Both the position numbers and the translations under genes were made by a program. From contig CAJPVJ010000233.1 of assembly GCA_905397405.1 (NCBI GenBank), positions 1 through 31,237 of the forward strand: 31,237 nucleotides of DNA. The letters run 5' to 3'. Each line of letters starts with the position of its first letter. Positions within the stretch are counted from its first letter, which is position 1. Shown piece after piece: positions 10,194-21,216 of the stretch. Source of the stretch: Oppiella nova. Its lineage: Eukaryota; Arthropoda; Arachnida; Sarcoptiformes; Oppiidae. The notes below the pieces were generated by a model. It was not told the DNA's origin. It worked only from the letters and a program-made list of their open reading frames with translations, and did not search any database.

Positions 10194-10207
10194 ACATCAC
10201 GTGATGT
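10194..10207. promoter_or_regulatory. 14-bp CACGTG palindrome
   Basis: ACATCACGTGATGT is a perfect 14-bp dyad centred on the canonical E-box CACGTG, the class of site bound by bHLH-leucine zipper factors (Myc/Max, USF, MITF/TFE families). It lies 26 bases upstream of a TCAGTC initiator-like element. This is the most regulatory-looking site in the window, but no adjacent gene confirms it. Confidence 0.35.
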
Positions 10208-10231
10208 CGTCTTGACTTTAAGAGTTGGCGT

Positions 10232-10268
10232 TCAGTCAGACATAGACTCAAAAGACAGTGAACAGAGA
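10232..10268 (+). promoter_or_regulatory. Possible core promoter and 5' end of a transcript
   Basis: TCAGTC at 10232-10237 matches the arthropod initiator TCAGTY, with A+1 at 10234. There is no TATA box about 30 bases upstream. About 34 bases downstream is a donor-like ACAGAGA|GTGAGTGAG, so a short non-coding first exon is conceivable. The palindrome at 10194-10207 sits just upstream. Each element is short and could be chance; the support is their order and their placement in a GC-richer island. Confidence 0.2.
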
Positions 10269-10414
10269 GTGAGTGAGTGCTGGCAATCATAAAGTCTTAT
10301 GTGTGAAGCAATGATATGCTCCCCGACAACAGCGCACATACATTACACTTGGGTTTAAATATAGCGATTTGACTGTAGGAATGAGCCAACATTGGCATCA
10401 CATTCAACAATACT

Positions 10415-10415
10415 G

Positions 10416-10446
<31 letters not shown>

Positions 10447-10450
10447 GAGA
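10415..10450 (+). repeat. (GA)n microsatellite with GGG interruption
   Basis: GA run with an interruption at 10435-10437, mirroring the CCC interruption in the tract at 9507-9533. It adjoins the inverted unit copy. Confidence 0.96.
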
Positions 10451-10546
10451 CATTAATTCCGATAAATTTTCGCTAATAAAATCCAAAACTTAATTATTTA
10501 ATATCCATACGAATTGGAGTATTATTTTTGTAGAATATATTTCTGG

Positions 10547-10550
<4 letters not shown>
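10451..10550 (-). repeat. 100-bp unit, copy 3 (inverted)
   Basis: Exact reverse complement of copies 1 and 2. With its flanking GA tracts it is the inverted counterpart of 9379-9533, giving an inverted repeat of about 155-168 bp around an unlike spacer of roughly 0.8 kb. No coding content. Confidence 0.93.

Positions 10551-10582
<32 letters not shown>
10551..10582 (+). repeat. (GA)n microsatellite, right border of inverted unit
   Basis: Pure GA run of 16 units that closes the inverted copy; equivalent to the CT run at 9379-9405. Confidence 0.96.
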
Positions 10583-10586
<4 letters not shown>

Positions 10587-13200
10587 TATGTTCTGGTTCA
10601 TTTATGAGCAAATAAACTGGTGTTCAGTGGCGTATACTACTATTTTGAAGGTTCAGTGCAATGAATAACTGAAAACAACGACTTTATTAAAGAATTATTT
10701 ATGGAAATCATATCATTTCAATGTTTTTAGGATAAGCGCCCCTATGTTTGGATGGGGAGAGAGAATTGGGCTCTCATTAGGTTATATAAGCAAAGACTCA
10801 AATTAATTAAAAACAACATATGAATGCAAAACATGAGGCAAACAATCTGTGGATTTAAAATATATGTGATTGATAGTAAAATTAATTCAAATAAAATTAT
10901 TTTGTTATAAAAATTGGTACCATAAAAATGATAAGATAAATCACAGATTGTGTAAACCTCACAAACTTGCAATCTATAATTAAAACTGTAAAAAATCGGT
11001 TTCATATAATTTCATATAACATTATATTGTGACAGAGTGTAAGTAAAGTGCAATAAATTTATTAGAGATCAGCAAATATTTAACGCGTCGACTATTATTG
11101 CTATTTGGAGGCAAAACTTGTCATGACATTTACCATTATATTTATATTGTCGTCACTACTATTGCGATATTCACACCCACAGTAGTTATTTATTTACGAT
11201 ATAAGTAATTAGTGTCAGGAATATAAAATTTTAAAATATCTAAAACTTTTTGTTAAAAAAATTTTATTTCATGATTAATTCCACTAGAAGTAGGCTTATT
11301 TTTAAAAGGGTATATTTATAAATATAAATCACAATCATATTTTTAAATTCACAATGATTATGATTCTGATAAATGAAAAACATAAATTAAACTAAACAAA
11401 TACCAGAACATATTTATGGGTAGATTTAATCTTTCAAATAATATGTCAAAAACAACATTTCTGTGTATTCATATATAAAACACATAAAAATATTTGTATT
11501 TTAACAGAAAACATTGCATTACTTTTGTGTTTTAATATTATACTTGTATGAAAAAGTTTTCATAAATCAGAAGTTAGAGAAAATTAATAACAAAAGACAT
11601 TTATGTGATTAATAATAGCAATAATAATAATTTAAAAACTTTCAAAACTCTAAGGATTTTACACATTAAAGTATGAATTCTCGTAATTTATACACCATTT
11701 GGTATTTTTTGTGTGAAATATTATGTAATACTGTAGTGCATTGTGCACATAACCGGGTATTCAAAACTCATACACTAGAAAATAACATAAAAGAGAAGTA
11801 AATATAATATAGCATAGAATTTATCATAACTATTAAATATTAAAAGCCTACAATAATTGATAATTAATTATTTGATGCCTTAATAACAAATATATGATTA
11901 TAATAATTATGTTGATCAAAAAAACTGGATTCAAAAAATGATTATTCTATTCATTATCGACTGTTTAGTGTAACAATGAATAGTAGTGTGGAAATGATGT
12001 TAATATTAATAAAAAAGAAAATATTAATCAATAAATGAATAAACGTCTGCATAATAATAATAAATTAGTGGTAATACATATAAAACACACACTAATAATA
12101 ATAATAGAAAAATAATACAAAAGAATTCTTTGCATTCATTTTTCGCGTTAAACACGAAAAATTCAAACATATATTGTGTTTGAATAAAAATAGTTGTCAT
12201 TTTCAAAATAGTCTCCATTTATATGAATAAACGCCTTGTAATCAATTTATGAGACTTCCAAAAGGCTCTCTTTAGGCTCTCTCTCTCTCCCTCCCTCCCT
12301 CTCCTCTATAATAATATATATATATATTTGGAGATCTCTGAAGACTCTCAACGAAAACACAAATATTGTGGAAAATTGTGTGGTTTTTGGGCTTTAAATT
12401 TATGACCTCTAATGCATTGTTTCAAATAAATATATATATTTGTGTTGCTATCTATTCGGGGGAAAATACAAAATAGTGTTACCATAAAAGCAAAATAATG
12501 TTATAATAAATGAATTCTCGTTCAGCAAAACTTTGGCGTTCACTATAAAAAGCGAATCTTTTTTATTGAGTTCAACATAAAAGTGCAAAAGAGGAGAGAA
12601 AGTGAATGGCAATGAGAGGGAAAGGCTGAAGAGATGGAGAGGACAGGGAGAGGCACTGAACACCAAAAGTGCATTTCATTTGCCATACATAATGACTATA
12701 GAAAGTAAACTTATTTTGATGTATTATCACTTGGAAATCCTATCAAAATATTTTATTTTACACAATACTCGCACTCACTCTCCCCCTATAAATGGTATAT
12801 AAATGTCTTTGACATAAAATGCATGAAATTTTTCACAATTTATTGTTTCTGAAGCTTTTGAGTGCAATATTTGTGCAAAAAGTTAAAACAAAAACAATAG
12901 ACAAAATCATATGAAAAAAACAAAACCAATTCTGACGTTTTTAGTCAATCTTATTATAAAATATAATTCTCTATTGTTTTGTAGTTTTATTCATATAATG
13001 GTCTAAAACTTGGATAGAAAACAGTTTTTTTGTGAAACAAACAAAAGCAAGAAAAATTGCTTTAATCATAATTTGTGAAACATTTCATAATAAAAGGATT
13101 ACTTAATTACAAATTCTGATTAATTATTAGCACTTTATTACAGCAAATATACAATAGAGCCGACATCCAGAAGCAGATAAAGTCCGGGGATTTTGTTATT
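10583..13200. other. AT-rich stretch without a supportable gene
   Basis: Very AT-rich, with short frames only. It contains a CT tract at 12277-12307 and otherwise unstructured DNA. The GC-richer text at 12590-12660 (purine-rich) carries no meaningful frame. Confidence 0.55.
12277..12307 (+). repeat. Imperfect (CT)n/(CCCT)n microsatellite
   Basis: Starts as CT repeats and turns into CCCT repeats (CTCCCTCCCTCCCTCTCC), then is followed by a TA-rich run. Confidence 0.93.
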
Positions 13201-13224
13201 AATTTTTCAATTATTTTCTTACAG

Positions 13225-13288
13225 TTTACGGCGAAAATGGAAATCTTATAAACTGTTAGATAAGGCTAAGTATAAGTCAAATGAATAG
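13225..13288 (+). other. Possible short terminal exon, basic peptide
   Basis: A strong acceptor (TTATTTTCTTACAG, AG at 13223-13224) precedes a frame in phase 2 that reads LRRKWKSYKLLDKAKY... and stops at TAG 13286-13288. The peptide is strongly basic. A donor-like GTATAAG lies inside it, so an internal exon is also possible. The length is too small for statistical support; the acceptor is the main evidence. Confidence 0.17.
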
Positions 13289-13433
13289 ACGCCTAATAGC
13301 ATAGTACAGGCAAACACCACATGAGAGTTAACTTCAAGCCATACACTAATCACAAACTCATAGGAATTCAAGTCATGACCAAAACGGCATTAAGTCTTAA
13401 AATATAATTTTGAAGTTATAATCAGTTATAAAG

Positions 13434-13519
13434 TTAACGGATTGTTGTAATTGTGTGCAAAAGTGCAAAGGATTTCCAGTCTCCCTGTGCTGTGTGTTTG
13501 CATTTTAGGTTAAGGTTGA
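13434..13519 (-). other. Possible short minus-strand terminal exon
   Basis: On the minus strand GAAATTCGTTTTCAG (CAG at 13522-13520) precedes a frame in phase 2 with 27 sense codons (begins NLNLKCKHTAQGDWK) and a TAA at 13436-13434. A longer minus-strand frame (13510-13764) lies just upstream in the transcript direction and ends near this acceptor. No family is recognised. Similar objects occur by chance in DNA of this composition. Confidence 0.13.
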
Positions 13520-13919
13520 CTGAAAACGAATTTCAAATCAAAGTCAATACATAAGCATAGAGTACAGCGAAAGGACATAAAGTGCAGCGTTTGGAAGCTG
13601 TGTTTCAAAGCATGTGTGTGTAAGGGCTGAACAACAGCAGCACCGGCAGTGTGTTTGTAGAGCAGGTTTTCAGACTTGCATACAGTGTTGTGCCACTCAT
13701 TTCTCAATGACTGCATCGCACGGTCTAAACGCCTAATCCTTAAGTCGGATACAGAAGCGCACAAAAATTGCTTAAATATCGATCTCGTTTCGTATTCACA
13801 ACCACTAACCAGAGTGAGAGTGGGCTCACACTCTGTGTGTACTGTACGGAGAGATCATATTAAAAGGTTTCGCAGATTTTTGTTGGGAGAGTAAGAGAGA
13901 CGACAATATCTATGACACC

Positions 13920-15690
13920 AAAAAAGAGCGCAGAAATGGTTCAAACGTTTCAATACAGAATCGACGCTCCAATAGATTGCAATGACTGGAGAAATATATA
14001 AATTTATATTATATAATATATATAACGTTATATAACGCCATATAAAAAAGGGAATTAATATTAGTACAGATAGTTAGAGAAGATATATACCATTATATAC
14101 CGTATATACGTATATCTAAAGCTGCTATGAGTTTCAGTGCACACAATAGGGATGCGACACTAAATAATAGTGCTTTTGTGATATTTGAAAAGACTTTTTT
14201 CTATTGGGATTAATAGTTGTGAACATATATAACATTATAGTCTGATTTGATAGCATAGAAAGATGTCATATAAAAGGCCAATTCATTGCTTGTAATAAAA
14301 ATAAATTTTCTAATTATTCATGCATTAGTTTAGACACAAACTATTAAATTACAAATTATTTAAAATATTTATTTTCAAAATCATATCTATGTGTTTAATA
14401 GTGTAGTTCCGATGGTGTCTGAAATAATTTGAAAATTTTCATTTTATAGCAAAAATTATTCAACATATAGTGTAGGCATATGTATTCAAATTTGCATATT
14501 CTCTACGAATGACTGCATTTTCTTTGCATTGAAATCATTTCATTGAATACCGAAATAGTTTGAGTTTAGTTTCACTTCATTTCCACCGCTTTTTTCTCTT
14601 GACATACAGTAAGTATTGAAAAAATAAAGTCATATTTAAGTGAATTTATTGATAAACATCGCATCGAAAACATCTTTATTATTACTAAAACGCCTTTTCA
14701 TTAATAATGCATTTATTTTGTTCAATGGCTTCTTATGAGACATCATTTGCTTCTTATAGTTTGGCAACAAATTTGCTTAAATTACTTCAAATAAATTTCT
14801 TTAGCGATAATAAACGTTTCATTTGACGTAACCATTCACTATAACTTTATTAATCTTCCATAACTCATAGAAAAATACTTATAATATGTTTACGAAAAAT
14901 AAATATTTCTGTTATTCATTAAAATATAGATTTCTGTATAAATGAGAACTAATTTTCTTAAAATGATGCCTTTTTACGAGATTAATACAAAAATTAATAA
15001 TTACATAGAATTGTCAAGTTTACATGATTATATCAAATATTCATTTAATATATATAAAGTAATTCACATATTTTTGGAAATAATTTCAAAGAAATCCAGT
15101 CCCTTTAGAGAATTTCCATATTTGGCTAATTGACACAAAAGTTTATATCATATGTAGAGTCATAATAATTATGAAAATTTACGGCCCAAGAGCTCCGAAT
15201 GAGTTATAATTAAATTAGAAATAAAATGCATAACAATAGTAGAGATAACCAACCATTTGGAGAAAAGGGAGAGAAAGACTTTTTCGTTACAATAGAATTA
15301 TAGCGAATTTTTGGCTAATATTAAAGCAACAAAACTTCAATATATTAAAAATTTTGCTTAATTATTGGGAAACACAATGCAATTCATATACACACATAGC
15401 ATACAACACATTGCGTTACAGTCTTTCGACACACAATCTAATAGAAAAACTCACAGAATATTCTGATTGCGATTGCATTTCATTATTTTCTATAACAACA
15501 ATAGCATGAATGGATCGGGAGGTTAGCCATAGAGCCAGGGAAGGCATAGTAGAGTAGGAAAGAGTGAATAATAAAAAGACACGGGAATAATTTTGCGTTC
15601 AAACAAAACTTTTATTCATAAAAACAAAGTTTTCTTATTATTTATTCTTAAGACCAAATTAAAGCAATTGTCTCAACGAAAGGGAACTCC
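13920..15690. other. AT-rich stretch without a supportable gene
   Basis: Contains a 16-bp AT-rich palindrome (TATATAACGTTATATA, 14019-14034). A string at about 14601-14619 reads both as an acceptor (TTTTTTCTCTTGACATACAG) and as a donor (ACA|GTAAGTATT). No frame or RNA gene supports either. Confidence 0.5.
14019..14034. repeat. 16-bp palindrome
   Basis: TATATAACGTTATATA is a perfect dyad, followed by a second TATATAACG. It is mostly A/T and so has little information. Confidence 0.45.
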
Positions 15691-15726
15691 GATTTGCATA
15701 TAAGACAATATTACATATATTTTCAG

Positions 15727-15924
15727 ACCCTCTCGGAGCACAACAACTCATATATTATTTATTTAGCTAAACATTTGGTGCCTTTAAATTCAACGCTCTA
15801 TTCAAGTAATTTAAGGCTAAGAAAAATCTTTCTATTATTTTATTTAAATGTTTGGTTCAACAGATTCTCTCGCTTTGAATTTAAACACTTAAATTTGATT
15901 ATAAATATATTGCCATACAATTGA
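15727..15924 (+). other. Possible terminal exon (65 codons) after a good acceptor
   Basis: ACATATATTTTCAG (AG at 15725-15726) is followed in phase by 65 sense codons and TGA at 15922-15924. The peptide begins TLSEHNNSYIIYLAKHL and continues with a hydrophobic block '...IFLLFYLNVWF...' that could be one membrane-spanning or buried segment. It ends '...NILPYN'. The frame is also open upstream from 15694. Leu, Asn, Phe, Ile and Tyr dominate, as expected from AT-rich DNA, so chance is a serious alternative. Confidence 0.2.
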
Positions 15925-16139
15925 CAATATTAGCTAAATTGCAATTACGTGTGGCCTATCTGTTAATGAGTTGTATTATTACCGAATATTAACAAATATA
16001 ATTTTGCATAATTTTTGAATCAAACACTGGAATTAATTACTTTAATACATATTAAAGGCAAACCATTAAAATAATGTAAATAAGGTGTAACGGGAGTCGA
16101 TTGTATGAGTTTGTGTGACATTAGAAATGCTTGTATTGT

Positions 16140-16140
<1 letters not shown>

Positions 16141-16178
<38 letters not shown>
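16141..16178 (+). repeat. (GA)n microsatellite
   Basis: Pure GA run of 19 units. Frames read through it on the minus strand as SLSLSL. The next 300 bases (16180-16445) are slightly GC-richer, with overlapping open frames on both strands, none decisive. Confidence 0.97.
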
Positions 16179-16184
<6 letters not shown>

Positions 16185-16445
16185 TGTAGGGAAATATTTG
16201 CATAGTTTTAGCCTTACATACTAAGCTCATCGACATCTTTGCAAATCTCAAACATCTTTCACTCTCTGCCCCTAATGTCAGACCATTTTTCTCGAGCACT
16301 CTATGATAAGCCATCGGAGGGCTCGCCGTACGCCTTGCATCTCATCTCTCAAATCTTTAGCACATTATTCTTGAGTGAAATATTTGTGTATATTATTCAC
16401 AAAAGGCACTCAAATCAAGTATTTTCTCGTTTTTTAAAGGATTGA

Positions 16446-18600
16446 ACGCTAAATAAATCTCGAGACATCAGTTTTTACTCACAATAAGGGCATTCAATCG
16501 GACGAGAAATATATAATCTATTAATATTCACCTCAAATAATGTGTTTTCAAATGGATTGTAAGGAATGGCACATAAAAAACATTGAAAGAAGTAGTTATC
16601 AGTTAAAGGGGTTGGGGTTTATTGCAAAGGAAACACTGGTTTATGAATGAGTGACACTTTGCTTGATATTAAATGACAGATAATTACTGGCAATATATAA
16701 GAAATAAATTAACTATTATTTAAAGTATAATTAAGAGTATAATAAACGTTATGAAAACTCATTACAGCTTAATTAAAGCTATTGTAGTCATTATTATAAT
16801 TATAATTTCTTATATTTAATTATTTTATATTTAAATGCTTATATAAATAGATTAATAAAAAGGCACAGAATTAATTAAATTAATATATTTTTAAAGATGA
16901 TTTTAATTGAAACCACTTTTATTTCGAGAGAGATTTGGCAGACAATCAAATAAAAAAATTAAGAAAATAATACTTAAGAAACAGTAATGACTCGTTGCTT
17001 AATGTTTTAAACACTAATTATATGTAAAAAGTAAAGAAATTAAGGTTGTATAAATAAGTAGTGGATATATAGTGACTATAAATTATCAAACAAATAAGTC
17101 GAGTGTTAGACTTGAAATAATAAATTTTAATCTTCAGGTCTCCGACACTAACGGAATATTAATTCTCAAATACTCGCGTATAAGTCAAGTGTGAAAAATC
17201 ATATTTACTTTTTGATTGAATTTAAGTCTATCGTCAAAAAATAAGAGCCAAAAAATAACTCAACACATGAATAGTCATAAAAATACGGATAATTTAAAAA
17301 AATAATACCAATAATACTGTACTGTTATATTATAGGAGTCCTATTAAATATGTAAATGTCATCAATATTTTTGAGCCCAAAATTCTGCTTATTTTGCATA
17401 TAAGGCTCCAAAAAAGTAAACTCTTATTTATAAATATATTTAAGACAACTTCAAGTCTTATAAAAACAATATACTGTATAAATTGAGTACAGAAAAAATA
17501 TTCTCAAATATTCATTCAACTAAAAAAATTTTATTATTCTAAATGTGATGCAAATGTCAAACGATATAAATATGTTTTTTGTAAAAACTTTTGAGAGACA
17601 AGAAATCCCTTTTAGTCGGCAGTAGTCAGCAGTCGGTGCTGTCATACGTAAGCTCGCAATCAGTTTTTTATTTAAAACTCAATTTTCATAAATTTTTGGG
17701 TCAAATAAATATTATTTTTAAATTAATTTAAATCAGAATATAGAATATTCTAATATTTTAATTAGATAAATATTATATTCTGTACACTATTCAGACAATG
17801 ACAACATAGCTTATAATTATACCATATTTATAATGTTTGCGTTAATGCTATTACATTAAAAAGATGTAAAGTATTGATAAAGAAATTGAATGTAAAATCT
17901 TTGGGAAAATAGATGAAGAAAAATGTGTTTGCGATCAATATATAAGTTATTTATTTTTAATGTCATAGAAGGCTATGTGTTATTAAGACTTTACTTTTTA
18001 ACGGCACAAATATATAATGACTGAAACTATTTGTTGGCCAATACAGCACTCAAACACATTATTTCTCACTTTTGTAACTATTCTCCTATAAATCAATAGA
18101 TTTATATCAACTTAATATAGTTTTCGACGATAAGTCCGATATTAAGTGAAAATATATAAGTTTATAAAATATGAAAATTTTAAAAATGCGATAAATATGC
18201 GAAAAATGCTTGTAAACATTGGATTAAAATTAGATTTAAAACATAGCTTGGCGTTTAAAATCAAACTAAAAAGCAACAAAAATGCCATCACTATATGATG
18301 CCATCAGTTATGCTTTCAATAATTGCATAACTATTGGAAAAACATGACTCGAGCTTTAGTTTTATAGTCGAATGCGTTTAAAATTAATTAATAAAATTTG
18401 TTTATAGCAAAAAATCATCTTAAACTAGAAAAACATTTTTAGAGTTCAATTGATCATAAAATATAAATATTTTTCATAACATTGCCTCACAAATGGATGA
18501 CATGTTATTTAAGACACATTCGCATTAGATTTCATGTGATTTACGCGTTTTGAGAGCAAAAATCCATATTTTAAACAAATATAGACACAGTTGTATAAGA
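16446..18600. other. AT-rich stretch without a supportable gene
   Basis: No frame of 60 or more codons, no microsatellite and no tandem repeat. It is among the emptiest and most AT-rich parts of the window. It would be intron if the exon-like object at 18627-18861 is real and its gene continues leftward. Confidence 0.55.
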
Positions 18601-18626
18601 AGTTTTTAATAATATAATACACTTAC

Positions 18627-18861
18627 CATTCAATCGATCGGTGTTTTCTGTATAAAGAAATCCGATAAGCGATGTGCAGATAAACAATGAAATCCAATAC
18701 AACTCTTTGCAAACAATTTCCAACTTTAAAATTGTCCCAAAAATATATGTTTTAAGTCTCTAATCGATAACAAGACTGCGAGTGAATGAGTGAATGCCAC
18801 CAAAAAGTTTTCTCTGGGTTTTTGTTTTTTTATGTCGAAAACGACGGATTAAATCGAAAAC
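18627..18861 (-). other. Best-delimited exon candidate (235 bp, probably 5'UTR)
   Basis: On the minus strand a pyrimidine-rich acceptor, TTCTTCATTATTGTTTACAG, ends at 18862. A consensus donor, GAATG|GTAAGTG, begins at 18626. Both are the strongest of their kind in the window and they face each other 235 bases apart, a normal internal exon size. All three frames contain a stop, so it cannot be a fully coding internal exon. The only ATG is the last three bases before the donor (18629-18627). It would therefore fit a 5'UTR exon whose start codon is split from the body of the protein by the next intron, or an exon of a non-coding transcript. One frame is open for 34 codons from the acceptor (VFDLIRRFRHKK...), so a terminal coding exon is a second option. 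A third frame ends in a hydrophobic, signal-peptide-like segment (...WISLFICTSLIGF...) but has no ATG. The partner exons were not found. Confidence 0.38.
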
Positions 18862-19173
18862 CTGTAAACAATAATGAAGAAGAAATAGGAGTTCATTAAA
18901 ATGATAAATACAAATACATTAAAAGTGCAGTGAAATTGAGAGTTAAGAGCACAGGGAGGAGGGGGAGGGGAGAGTCACGAAATGTTATAAATAGGGAACA
19001 CATCCAGGAATTGAATTCACAGCCAGAGTGTGAGTGAATGTATTGTAAAGTAACACAAAAAATGCTAACATTTTCTTATTCTTATGTATATATATAAAAG
19101 TTTACAAAAAAGCACAAAAATGGGTATTTATCTTAATAAAGGCATCTTTTGATGAATGGATAGAATTGGAAAA

Positions 19174-19176
<3 letters not shown>

Positions 19177-19211
<35 letters not shown>
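19177..19211 (+). repeat. (TC)n microsatellite
   Basis: Pure TC run of 17 units in AT-rich surroundings. Confidence 0.97.
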
Positions 19212-19214
<3 letters not shown>

Positions 19215-20349
19215 AGTTTGCTTGTCGTCATTGTAAACGTAATACTGTTTGGCATTCATTTATTATCAGTGAATTATTTGGAAAAATCTTTGACATTAGT
19301 TATATATCGGCTTTCATAGCGTTAGTTATAAACATTTATCAGTAGAGCTCATGTCCTCTCACATACCCAGAGAGCACAAGACGTATATAAAAAACAATGT
19401 ATTTCTTACGGTTTCATATAAGTTATGACAATATTTTCTACACATTATTATATATAAAATGTCTTTTTCTATACGAGTATATAATATTTGATATATAAAG
19501 CTATTATAACTTAAAGCGATATAAAATTCTTAAAAATTCTAATATAAATCACTTTTATTTGAAAGAATTGTCGAAATTCTTTTCAAAGATATGTTTTCAT
19601 AAAAAATTATAACAATTTTTTATAATCATATTAAAAAGCTTAATGTTAGTTTATATTTAATAATTAATTGCAATTACAATAATATGATGTATAAGTTATT
19701 ACACGAAATGAGGCTAATATTTGTCACGAGTCTATGAAAACTTAATTCAATGCAAACACTATTATATTAATTATTAATTTATAACATAGAATATAGTAAA
19801 GCACATTAAATAAATTTAATTATATTACATATATAATTTAATATTGTAAATTAATAAAAGTTACATATTACAAAAATCATCTATTAGTAAAACATCAAAA
19901 ATGTATTTCTTGTGCCTATTTTGTAATATATTAATAAATAAACTGATAAAATGAATAAATATTTGAATAGACTTAAATTTACTTTCTTATCAATAGTGTA
20001 TATAATTAGCAGGACAAATTCAAGTTATTATCTAAAGTTAACGACTCATTAATTGTGGAAAAATGTGATTTGAAGTATAAATAGTTATCGATGGTAATTG
20101 TAGTTGGGTCAATAATAAGTATTGGGTTTATCAGTAAAAACAACAAAAACATCTAACAATTCATCTCTCGGTCGAGTCCACACACAAACACATTGGATAT
20201 GACCTGAAAATACTGGAACAGGCTATCAGCACCCGATATATCCAACAAATACATAAAAACTTAATGGATTTTCGCCAATATATTAACGCATAAAAAATAA
20301 CGTCAAGAGAAAGCTGTAAGAAAACTGAGCAAATCATATGTTAGACAAA

Positions 20350-20381
20350 CACTACTGTCTAACACTACTGTACACTACTGT
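20350..20381 (+). repeat. Three-copy CACTACTGT repeat
   Basis: CACTACTGT occurs at 20350-20358, 20363-20371 and 20373-20381 with unequal spacers. The ACTGTA core also occurs in the 10-mer array at 4411-4450. Confidence 0.75.
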
Positions 20382-21173
20382 ACTGAATGCACACTCTATT
20401 CGCTCACACATACTGTATATCTATGTTCTAACACTTCTATTAATATAACATTTTTTGCTTTCGTTTCTTATATATAAGGCTATAAATGGTTAACAGTTTT
20501 TGGTTCATTTGTCATCTCATTCTTATTCTAATCTCATATATCTCTCATCATCTCATTCTCGGATCATAAATCAGTTTACTTTTTTCATATCATGTCTGCC
20601 TATGTATGTGTGAATACACTATGCATTAAACTCTTTGTATTATTATTGTTTGGTTTTGTTCGTACAATACAATTCATAATATTTTATTAAAGTAACGCTG
20701 TTTTTTATTATTTTTATGCACATTTTGCCATTCTTATCCCGATATTAAGATAAATATTTTTTTCACTTTTTATATATGAATATTATTTTGTTGTCAGTGA
20801 ATACATCAACAATAGTAGAGACATGCAATGAATGTATAGTGAGTACAAACATCTCGTGCCGAACATGTATTACATTGGCTTCTGTGTTGTGAAACACCAC
20901 ACAAACGCTATTATGATTTTTTTGTTGCTAATCATATATATAAAATAATGTATCATTAAATTTAATGCATATTAACACACAGTGAGAGGTGTGAGAGAAA
21001 TAAAATAAAGTTTATATTAATACACAGTATATATGATTTATTGTCGACAAAAACGGGAGACTGAATGAAGTCTTTATTTTAATCGCACTTTTTTCTCTTA
21101 AATCTATGGATATATGTTTGAAAACACAAATATACTCTACACTGTATGCCTGTCCACTCCCCCTATTTTGCAT

Positions 21174-21176
<3 letters not shown>

Positions 21177-21215
<39 letters not shown>
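21177..21215 (+). repeat. (TC)n microsatellite
   Basis: TC run of about 19 units. Three overlapping frames read through it as Ser-Leu or Arg-Glu repeats; these are not genes. Confidence 0.97.

Positions 21216-21216
<1 letters not shown>

Noticed and set aside
14601-14622. TTTTTTCTCTTGACATACAGTAAGT, strong acceptor and donor overlapping
   Set aside because: The same bases serve both signals, no frame follows or precedes, and neither can be paired.
18628-18770. Signal-peptide-like reading (WISLFICTSLIGF) ending at the donor near 18626
   Set aside because: No in-frame ATG before it and a TAG upstream within the same candidate exon; hydrophobic stretches arise easily in AT-rich DNA. Kept only as a remark under the exon candidate.
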